Assembly (NCBI RefSeq): GCF_050624435.1
Contig: NC_134535.1
Coordinates: 123,491,731-123,555,730 of the forward strand
Length of the DNA: 64,000 bases
Direction of reading: 5' to 3'
Origin: Tenrec ecaudatus
Taxonomy: Eukaryota > Chordata > Mammalia > Afrosoricida > Tenrecidae
The position numbers and the translations under genes were made by a program. Positions 56,323 through 64,000 of this stretch are shown one piece after another; within the stretch, counting starts at the first letter, position 1, and the number at the start of each line of letters is the position of its first letter. Below the pieces are notes generated by a model that had not been told where the DNA came from, made no database searches, and saw only the letters and a list, made by a program, of their open reading frames with translations.

Positions 56323-56507
56323 CAGGGGTTCTCCACCTTCCTCATGCCACAACCCTTTCATACAGTTCATCATGTGGTGGTGACCTCCAACCATAAAATT
56401 ACTCTCGTTGCTACTTCATCCCTGTCATTTTGCGACTGTTATGAACCGGGCGACCCCTGTGAAAGTGTCATTCAAAGGGGTAGCGACCCACAGGTTGAGA
56501 ACTGCTG
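56323..56507 (-). mobile_element. SPIN-like hAT mini-transposon, full length
   Basis: Starts CAGGGGTTCTCCACCTTCCT and ends CCCACAGGTTGAGAACTGCTG-like, so both terminal inverted repeats are present. The interior has AACCATAAAATTACTCTCGT and GACTGTTATGAACCGGGCGA. 185 bp. Opposite in orientation to the copy at 4009. The flanking 8-mers do not match well, so the target duplication is decayed. Confidence 0.82.
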
Positions 56508-56589
56508 AAGCAGACAGAGTAAAGCTTTGGGGATCTCCATCTGCTGATGAGCTATGACTCCAAAGGAGAAGAACAACTGCAAACATCCT
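56508..56589. other. Short unique spacer
   Basis: Nothing recognised. Confidence 0.4.
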
Positions 56590-57340
56590 TTTTATCCCAA
56601 AATCATTTTACTGAGAGAGACTACAGATATCATCTCATTCCGCAGTTCAATCCCATCATGCAGGATTGTACAATTGACAGCACAATCAGTTTCAAGACAC
56701 TGTCTTCCTGCTTGCACCCCTTGATATCAGCTCCTCTTTACACCTCCTTTCCCTCTCCCAAAGCACCTCAGGAACCTTCTTCTGCTTGTTGTCTCTGTAG
56801 GTTCATCCAGCCTGGGTTTAATACACCAAACACCAGAAAAACATAACAAGAATTCAAGAGGGTTACCCCCAATAACAAAATACAGCAGAGGTAAACTCTG
56901 ATATGAAAAAACAAACAAACACCTGAACATGTTGAAAACCACATTGGGCCCAACATGTATTGGAGGAAAAGCTAAGTGACAAGGGTTTAGGAGCTCAAGT
57001 CCGTTTTATACTTTTGATCTCCATTTGTCCTCTCTCCAATGCTCTGTGTGTTGGGCCCAGATTGTTCCCATCCCTGAATTATGGATAAAGGAAATAACAG
57101 AGACGTATTTCCTGTGTAGATCTCACAAATGTATTTTGGGCTTACTCTCTTATCCATAGCCTTCTGCAAACCAGAATCTTACAAATTAGGCTCTGATAGT
57201 ATTCCCTCTTTCAGCCTTGAATTATATAATTTATAATGCTTGGGTCACAGATGTTGATGTGCTTCTTCCATGAGGGCTTAGTTGACATCACACTTAGATG
57301 GCATCTATGAATAACTGGTACTTGGAATATACAGTGTATA
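56590..57340 (-). mobile_element. L1 3' UTR, antisense (old)
   Basis: CCCAAAATCATTTTACTGAG, then GTACAATTGACAGCACAATC, and later TTCTGCAAACCAGAATCTTA, TTATAATGCTTGGGTCACAG and TGCTTCTTCCATGAGGGCTT, the same region as 33880-34000. Confidence 0.65.
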
Positions 57341-57369
57341 AATGTAGGAAAACTGGAAGTTGTCAAAAA

Positions 57370-57990
57370 TAAAATGGAACACACGACCGTTTATCTCCTA
57401 TGCATTAGTGAGCGGCAATGGACTGGTATTGGCCATTTTAAATCAGGCCATCATGGGGTTTACTATGCCAAGAATGTCAAACTCAAGAGGAATGGCATCC
57501 AATTCATCTTCAAACAGGATATTTCAAGATCTTTCATGAAGTACAATGCTGTCTGTGATAGGAAAATATCTATCCGCATACAAGGAAATCCAGTCAATAT
57601 GGCCATTATTCAAATGTATAAACCAACCAACTAACACTAGTGTTGAAGGGCTTTATCAGCATTTTCAGTCTAAAATTGATAAATATTCAGTTAAGATGTA
57701 GTGATAATGATTGGTGTTTGGAATGCAAACGTTGGAAACAAGGATGAAGGAACCATAGGCGTAAGAGATGCCCTTTGTGAGAGAAGTGACCTGGAGAATG
57801 GTTTCCAGGGATTTGTATGACCAATGACTCCTTCATTGCAAATACCTTTGTTCAATAACACAAGAGGCAAGTTTACCCATGGACTTCTCCACTGGAATAC
57901 ACAGAAATCAAATCGACTGCTTCTGTGGGAAGAAACAATGGAGAAGCAGACAATGGAGAAGACAAAATACCAGCTACTAAACCCAGGCCA
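57370..57990 (+). mobile_element. RTE/BovB-type LINE, endonuclease region
   Basis: The plus strand reads YNAVCDRKISIRIQGNPVN, then MIGVWNANVGNKDEG, corresponding to the apurinic-endonuclease-like domain of RTE ORF2 (the WNAxxG motif). Frame-broken near the start of the second part. The later segment recurs at 18280. Confidence 0.8.
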
Positions 57991-58329
57991 GTTACCTTGC
58001 AAAATATCTATTTGTCATTTTTGCATTAGTTCCTGAGATACACAAAACAAAGCATCCTTGGTGACCCAATTACTAAGCCTCAGGAGGTCTGGTGTAATTT
58101 ATCATGGCCCTGAGATAAGGTCAAGAAAAGCTCAGAGCCCTCAGATGAAGCCTCCTGCCTAGTGTCCCTGCATCCTTTCTGGGGTGTGGTCTCTCTCTGC
58201 TACTACCCCTCAGGGATCTTGTGGCATGCATCTCTTCGTTTGTATCCCTGTTGGGGTTATATTAAGACTGTTAATACAGGTATGGCAATTGCCATGAATT
58301 CAATTATTCATCCATCAAATCATAGCATT
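57991..58329. other. Sequence between two RTE segments
   Basis: Not recognised. It may be an insertion or decayed RTE. Confidence 0.35.
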
Positions 58330-58900
58330 CTAGTATGTGTGGTTCCACAATCAAGACTCATGGAAGCAACACTCAAGAGAAAACAATGATGCACTGCATT
58401 AAGTAAATCTGCTCCATAAGACCTCTTTAAAGTGTTGTAAAGCAAGGATGTTACTTTGAGGGCTAAGGTACATCTGACCCAAGCCATGGTATTTTCAATT
58501 GCTTCAGATGCACATGAAAACTGGACATTGAATAAGGAAGCATAGAAGTGGAGACATTTGAACTCCTGATGCTGGCAAAGAATATTAAAAGTACCACAGA
58601 CTGCCTAAAGGACAGACAGATCATTCTCAGACAATGTACAGAGTGCTCCCTAGAGGCAAGGACAGCAAGACTAGTCTCAGGTACTTCGGACATGTTATTC
58701 TGAGAGACCAGTCCCTGGAGAAGGACCCCATGCTTTCTAAGGTGGACGTGCAGAACAGAAGAGGAAGGCCTTCAACAAGATGGGCTGACACGGGGGCGGG
58801 GGGAGGGGTGTATTGGGTTCAAACATGGGACGCTCGTGAGGCTGGCAGGGACTGGGCGGAGTTTGCTTCTGTTGCACACAGGCTACAACGCGCAAGACAG
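58330..58900 (+). mobile_element. RTE/BovB-type LINE, C-terminal region
   Basis: CAAGACTCATGGAAGCAACA, CTCTTTAAAGTGTTGTAAAG, then the coding remnant YFGHVILRDQSLEKDPMLSK and NRRGRPSTRW. The internal reverse-transcriptase part is missing, so this copy has a large deletion relative to a full element. Confidence 0.82.
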
Positions 58901-58914
58901 CCCCTCACAACAAG

Positions 58915-59090
58915 AGTGAGCCGTCCAAAAGGTCAGTAGTTCAAGAGCTGTTAGAAAGTACCAGATTCCCCAATGGAAGAAAGATGAAGTTTTGTACCCC
59001 TGCAAAGATTTACAGGCTCAGAAATCCACAGGGGCAGCTCTACTCTCTCCCATAGTGTTGACTCGGTGGCACAGAGTTCACGGGGTTTTT
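58915..59090 (+). mobile_element. AfroSINE
   Basis: AAAGGTCAGTAGTTCAAGAG, GGCTCAGAAATCCACAGGGG, CTCTCCCATAGTGTTGACTC and GGTGGCACAGAGTTCA. Confidence 0.7.
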
Positions 59091-59534
59091 TGAGGAAGAA
59101 GTGCTGCCTGAGCAAGCTGAAAGGAAGGTCGTCACGTGGACGCCAGGGCGTATCACTAGTACCCTGAAAAGGTTGAGGAAAACCCCAAATTAGGAGCAAG
59201 CTAGTCTCTAGTGAGGGGTGCATGAGGACTCCCAAGCTTGTGAATGGTACCCACTGACTCAGCCCTGAGTGACTATGGATGAGAGAGCAAGGCTGTGTGG
59301 GCATTTGGGGTTTGAAGTGAGCAGGAAATAGAAGTGGGGATCTCCATAGGACAAAGTTAGCAGGTAGATTAGGACTTGTTCTCCACTACATAATTTGGTA
59401 TCAGAGGAGGGTGAAATTAGTTTCCCTAGACTAGCTTTCACCACTGACATTCAAAGGTGGGATTCTCTACATCACGGTCATGTGCTTCAACTTGAAACCT
59501 GTTCTACCCTCTCTTCCCCCATTCCACTCCACTC
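59091..59534. other. Intergenic sequence, nothing recognised
   Basis: A 117-codon minus frame spans 58951-59304 but has no motif and overlaps a SINE. Confidence 0.4.
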
Positions 59535-59695
59535 AGAACTCACTGCCATCAAGTCAATGTCGACTCACAGTGACGCAGAAGACAGGGCACATCTGCCCCT
59601 GTAAGTTTCAGAGACTATTTTCAGGCTACGCTAGAAGACTTCATCGTTCTCCCAGACCACTGTTCTTCCATACGTGTTGCATGGGTTTAAAAAGT
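59535..59695 (-). mobile_element. AfroSINE, antisense, partial
   Basis: ACTCACTGCCATCAAGTCAA, TGTCGACTCACAGTGACG and AGAAGACTTCATCGTTCTCC. The head is lost. Confidence 0.75.
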
Positions 59696-60129
59696 ACTAG
59701 ACAAATGTGATGGGAAAAGGAGAATGACTTGCTGTATTAACCTACTTTTTGCTTTTACCATTGTCTCCATCACCAAAACAAAAATATATGCATAATCAGT
59801 GCCATCGAGTCTAGTGTCACCAACCAGGTTATTTTCCCTTAATAAAAGTATGAGTTAACTATAGTAGGATTTTTTAACCCTTCATACCACACAATTCAGA
59901 AAGCAAAACAAAAAATATTATAAGAAGTATAAGTAAAAAGATAATTCTTAGGAAAAGAAAATGTTGAGTTCAAAACACCTATAAAGTCATAATGCCATTA
60001 ACATTCCCTTATCTGAGTACTTCTGGCAGATTATTCAAATAACTTCTGTTTCTGATTAGCTCCGTTCTGCCACCTAGTGGCTTTACTATATCCTTATTTT
60101 ATGACTGCATCTGTTCCTCTCTAATAACA
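59696..60129. other. AT-rich intergenic sequence, nothing recognised
   Basis: No frames or named repeats. Confidence 0.45.
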
Positions 60130-60332
60130 AAAAACTCAAACACTAAATGCTGGGCCATGGAGTCAATCCTGACCTATAGTGAACTTCCAAGACAGAGTCC
60201 CCTATGGCTTTCTGAGTCTGCCAGTCTTTATGAGAGCAGAAAGTCTTGGTTTTCTCCCAGGGGTGACTGGTTGCTTTGAACACTGACCTTGAGGTTAGCA
60301 GCCCAAGTTGTAGCTCACTATACTGCCAGAAA
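60130..60332 (-). mobile_element. AfroSINE, antisense
   Basis: GCTGGGCCATGGAGTCAATC, TTTATGAGAGCAGAAAGTCT and ACTGACCTTGAGGTTAGCAG. Confidence 0.82.
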
Positions 60333-60509
60333 ACCAGGAAGAAAATAGAAATCGGTATCACTCAAGAAGGTTTATTTGGTACCATGACCCTCAACTTGGC
60401 CTTTTGCAAAACTTTCTTGATTCCCATCATAATATATGAAATTGGATACTGCTTTGTGTGTTCATTCTTACTGATGTTATTATTATTATCCCTGATCTAT
60501 GAAATTAAG

Positions 60510-60660
60510 AAGCAGGCTTAGTGGGGTGGTGGCTCCATGTTCAGCTGCTAACCCAAATGGTGGCTTGAACCCTCCATCCCAACAGCCAGGGGAAAAGGGC
60601 GGCCATTGGCTATGGTGAATATTACAATCCCCTTGGACAAAATAAAATGGTCTTGTAGGG
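60510..60660 (+). mobile_element. AfroSINE-like fragment
   Basis: GGCTTAGTGGGGTGGTGGCT and TTCAGCTGCTAACCCAAATG. The body is diverged. Confidence 0.5.
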
Positions 60661-60704
60661 TTTCTTTATGGCTCGTAGGAGAACGCGTTCTTAAGAAGTG
60701 GTTT

Positions 60705-60885
60705 GATTAACCTGCCCTGGTGAGGCTATCAGTAAGCGCTGGACTCAAAGCCAGCAGCCAGACAATCCATGAGTACGACGAAGCTGTCTGCTCTCATTAC
60801 AGCCATGGGGCTCCAGTCTACAGGGTCTCTGCTATGAGTCAGAACTGACTTGATTGCTGTGCGTTTGGATTTTGTAAACTGTCTG
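60705..60885 (+). mobile_element. AfroSINE-like element
   Basis: AAAGCCAGCAGCCAGACAAT, CTACAGGGTCTCTGCTATGA and GTCAGAACTGACTTGATTGC. Confidence 0.65.
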
Positions 60886-61084
60886 GTGCAAATAGTTAAC
60901 AAGATTAGCGGCTACAAGAAAGCTCAGAGGTGCCTCAAAAGAAAGATCTGATGATTTCCATTAGAAAAATCCGCCGTGGAAGTTCTGAGGGACTTGAGGT
61001 CATGATGAGTCAGAGCTGAGTCCAGGGCTATTGGTTAAAACAAAATAAAACGTAATACCATAGAGTGGATGCTAACACCTCAAA

Positions 61085-61255
61085 GAAAGCAAACCAACTC
61101 ACTGCCGTTGAGTCACCTCTGAAACTAGCAACTCTCTACGTAGGATTCCCGAGGCTGTACATCTTTGAGGTACCACATTGCTCCAATTTCTTCCAGGGAT
61201 TGGTCGGCAGGTTACTGGCAGCACCACTATATCGGGTTAATAAACCCACTCCTTA
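61085..61255 (-). mobile_element. AfroSINE-like element, antisense
   Basis: CAACTCACTGCCGTTGAGTC, then GATTCCCGAGGCTGTACATC. The head is diverged. Confidence 0.6.
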
Positions 61256-61576
61256 GGAGATCCCATGCAGAGTGTACTTGTTTTGATCATGCCGTTTCTC
61301 TGATTGAATAAATTCTCTTCTTTACTTTAAAAAAGTGTGCGTTATAAAAAACAACAAATTAAATTGGCTGTGACTGTTTCAGACTGTTGACTGGTTTATT
61401 TTGTGTATGCAATATGATGGCACTTTCAATCGGGGTCATGCGCCTACGTGTACTTTCAATATCTTGCAATTTCTCTTTTGGTATTTTTAATCATTGTTTG
61501 TGGGCTAAGACAAATGTGGGATTTAGGGCCATTTATCATACTTATGTTTTAGATTCTTCACCATGCTCCTTCTAAG
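61256..61576. other. Intergenic sequence, nothing recognised
   Basis: AT-rich, no coding evidence. Confidence 0.45.
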
Positions 61577-61784
61577 CAGTGGCTCTCAACCGTCCTAAAT
61601 TCCATGACCCTTTAATACAGTTCCTCATGTTGTAGTGACATCGCCCAACCATAAAATTATTTTCATTGCTACATCATCACTGTAATTTTGCTACTGTTAT
61701 GAATAAGGCTACCCCTATGAAAGGGTCATTTGACCCCCCCCCACCCACTCAAAGGGATCACAATCCACAGGTTGAGAACCGCTA
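61577..61784 (-). mobile_element. SPIN-like hAT mini-transposon, full length
   Basis: Starts CAGTGGCTCTCAACCGTCCT, contains ACCATAAAATTATTTTCATT and TTTTGCTACTGTTATGAATA, and ends CCACAGGTTGAGAACCGCTA. About 208 bp with a C-rich expansion near 61734. Confidence 0.85.
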
Positions 61785-62319
61785 ATGGCTTCCCTGAGTG
61801 AAGAAGGGTGAGGGGACTTTTATTTGATAAAAGGAAGCAGTCGGGAAAGGAACATTAAAAATGTTGAGACTAGGTTAGGGCGGTATCGATCCAAAGACTC
61901 ACTACTTTCTGCTCTGGTTGGTGGTGGTCGTTCTGTCCTGGACGGAGAGACCTCCAGTGACAGCATAATAGAGTGAGTTATTGTATTTCTCCCTGGGACT
62001 CAAAAGAATAAGATTCAGTCTAGTTCTCTTTTAACATGCATTCCTGTTCGCTGACCTAAAATCATAATCTAATTTTTCATGTTCATTTTTACTTCTAAGG
62101 AAAAAAGCAATTTATACTATCATCATAAACAAAAATAAATTCAAATCTATAAAAGATCTCATTTATTCCTAACCCACCTGTTTCAAACTCAGCTGCATGT
62201 GGAGACGTGGTTTTCTAGCCAGATGACTAACAGACTCACGTGTTTTTCATCATCCATAATATGAATATATGCAGTCCCCTAATAATTAGAAGTACGCAGT
62301 TCTATTCATATTTCATGAG
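61785..62319. other. Intergenic sequence, nothing recognised
   Basis: Unique-looking, AT-rich. Confidence 0.45.
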
Positions 62320-62890
62320 AGGTTGGAGACAGAGGTGTGGAACAGAGATCGAATTTAGCTAGGAGAAAGATTTTATTGAGGCAGGGAAAGAACTCCCAGG
62401 AGGGAAGACAGGGCAGAGAAAAGGATAGGGGCATTTTGAGCCCCTGGGCAGGTTCCGAGACCCAAGAGTTAGGTCAGGAAAATCGCAGCTTGTTGGTGTG
62501 GCAGTGGGATATTTATGGGGCTTGATCTAAGGAAGTATATGTTGACAGAAGGAAGGGAGATTTTTATTCCTTGCAGCTGCAGGGGCCTTGAGTCAGGATG
62601 CAACCTGTGGGAAGTCATCTTGTTGTTTGCAAAACCTGCTCTCTGGAGTGCTGGGAAAGGGACTATACAATCTGGCCTGGGAAGATAAGTTGCTTCCTGG
62701 GGTGCTGGGGAAGGAGCTGCACAAACTGGGCCTGGAGAGATAAGCTCTTTGGAGTGTTGGGGCAGAAGTTGCATAGTTCAATAGGTCATCCATCCTCCTG
62801 AGAGGCTGGGAATGGGGACGTTGAGGTTTCATCTTCCTGAGGAGCTGGAGAGGAGGTGGGGGCTGCCCCTCTGGACCAGACCCAAGCAGT
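62320..62890 (-). mobile_element. Possible solo LTR, antisense, with short tandem repeats
   Basis: On the minus strand CCTCAATAAAATCTTTCTCC looks like a poly-A signal and U5 start. A GC-richer 570-bp block with three tandem units of about 53 bp (starting near 62639, 62693 and 62745) forms the rest. Ends and target duplication were not resolved, so the LTR call is tentative. The 101-codon minus frames are products of the tandem units. Confidence 0.4.
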
Positions 62891-62899
62891 TCACTCACT

Positions 62900-63112
62900 C
62901 ACTTTCCACCATTGAGTAGATCCTGGCACACAGCGACCCTGTAAGATGGAATAGAACTGCCCCTGTGGGTTTCTGAGACCATAAATCTTTATGGGGGTCG
63001 AACGCCCCATCTTTCTACTGAAAGATTTTTTAGAGTGACTAGTGGTTTTGAACGACATTGTAGTTAGCAGCCCAATATGTAATCCACTCTTCCCCCAGGG
63101 CTCCGATTGGTA
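62900..63112 (-). mobile_element. AfroSINE, antisense
   Basis: CCATTGAGTAGATCCTGGCA, GATGGAATAGAACTGCCCCT, TTTTGAACGACATTGTAGTT and CTTCCCCCAGGGCTCC. Confidence 0.9.
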
Positions 63113-64000
63113 GTCTTAAGTATCCTTCATTTCAATAGAAATGAGTTAATCATCTGATCCCTTGAGGCAGTCAGATGATCTGAGAATTATGTAGTTCCCG
63201 AAAAGGAGACTGGAGTAATTTTAAAGAAAAAAAGACAGACGATTATAACAATGGTAGTTTGAAAACTAAAACTAGTTTCTTCTTCTCATCAGTTGACTTA
63301 GCTGAGGAGCATGTAATGAATTTAGTAGACACATTTTGGTGAATAAATCAAGTTCCAATTTTTGTATGCTTAAACATAAGGATTTTAAATGTTAGGATAA
63401 TTTAAGTGCCAGGCAGAAACTGTAAAAGGAAATCTACCTTGTGAAGTATTTAAATAAGTGTTTCTCAGCTTAAAAAAAATTAAATGTATTGCTCCCTTTA
63501 AGGAGACATTTTAGACAGGTTTTCCTAGTTGCTAGTTCCAAGAAATTTTAATTCAGTAGATAGACATGTGCCTGATGATGTACCATTGATAGATGCCTAC
63601 CTTATACATAAAGGGGATATGTTTTCAACCCACAGACCTGGTGTTGGCTTTCAGCGGGGACATTAAAATATAGAATTTGAAAGAGAGCAGCTGTTAAATG
63701 TTTGAAGCAGGATCAGGAGAAGATGGCATCACCTGTTACTGAACTAAAGGAGGCACTGCGGTGTGAATGACATACACACGAGGATTTTATTTTCCTTCGG
63801 TGACACAAAACAGGGTGCCAGTTATAAAAAATTCAAGAAAAGGGAAAGCATGCCGGGAAACTATTCATTCCATCCCTCTACGCTGTTAAAGGACAATAGT
63901 AGGCACTATGAGAGTAGAATAAACAGAAAGAAACAGGGCTAAGGGTAATCAGAAGATTAATTTTGTTCCAACATCTAGAATGGAAAATAACTTCCTTCAG
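63113..64000. other. Intergenic sequence, nothing recognised
   Basis: AT-rich sequence to the window end with no long frame or named repeat. Confidence 0.5.

Noticed and set aside
57374-57634. 86-codon plus frame as a host gene
   Set aside because: Matches the RTE LINE endonuclease domain and continues into frame-broken RTE sequence.
51741-64000. Further lectin-like exons of the KLRB1 duplicate
   Set aside because: I looked for WIGL-, CQK- and CP..W-like coding stretches in this region and found none; only LINE, SINE and LTR remnants are present.

Overview
This is a mammalian nuclear window: AT-rich, intron-bearing and about half interspersed repeats. The commonest repeat is a tRNA-derived SINE of the AfroSINE type (head GGAGCCCTGGTGGCATAGTG, body GTCAGCAGTTCGAAACCACC, tail TATGAGTCGGAATCGACTCG), found otherwise only in Afrotheria. 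It occurs with an L1 family whose 3' end reads ATTAGGGGCTCATACAACTC on the antisense strand, RTE/BovB-type LINE fragments, and SPIN-like hAT mini-transposons. Together these point to a tenrec, most likely Echinops telfairi; the species is an inference.

The one clear protein-coding gene is KLRB1 (CD161/NKR-P1A), plus strand, 26070-38783. Six coding exons join in frame with GT-AG introns to a 223-residue type II C-type lectin-like receptor (human protein 225 residues). The short tail carries a canonical ITIM core (VIYADL). A membrane segment, a stalk and a complete lectin-like domain with six cysteines and the WIGL motif follow. The window therefore lies in the natural killer gene complex.

Layout. 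1-21.6 kb: intergenic repeats, including a complete solo ERV LTR with 6-bp target duplications (11242-11725), an RTE element inserted in an L1 with its target duplication preserved (7510-8118), SPIN-like and other mini-transposons, and several LTR-like elements. 21.6-27.8 kb: KLRB1 upstream region, exon 1 and part of intron 1. 28.3-39.7 kb: remainder of KLRB1, with intron 3 (6.5 kb) swollen by nested L1, RTE and SINE copies. 40-48 kb: L1 debris with nested insertions. 48.4-51.7 kb: an old, diverged, collinear copy of the KLRB1 upstream/exon 1/intron 1 region in which the coding part of exon 1 is deleted, so a dead KLRB1-type duplicate. 53.75-55.98 kb: an AfroSINE whose tail has expanded into about 53 copies of a 39-bp unit; about 25 copies contain TGA(G/C)TCAGCA, an exact AP-1/NF-E2-type site. 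56-64 kb: more L1, RTE, SPIN-like and SINE copies and a possible second LTR.

The most rewarding points are the intact KLRB1 with a canonical ITIM, its decapitated paralogous block, the SINE-seeded minisatellite with its AP-1-like motif array, and the SPIN-like transposons. No complete undescribed multi-gene system is visible. All alignments were made by eye, and repeat boundaries without stated target duplications are approximate to about 10-30 bases.
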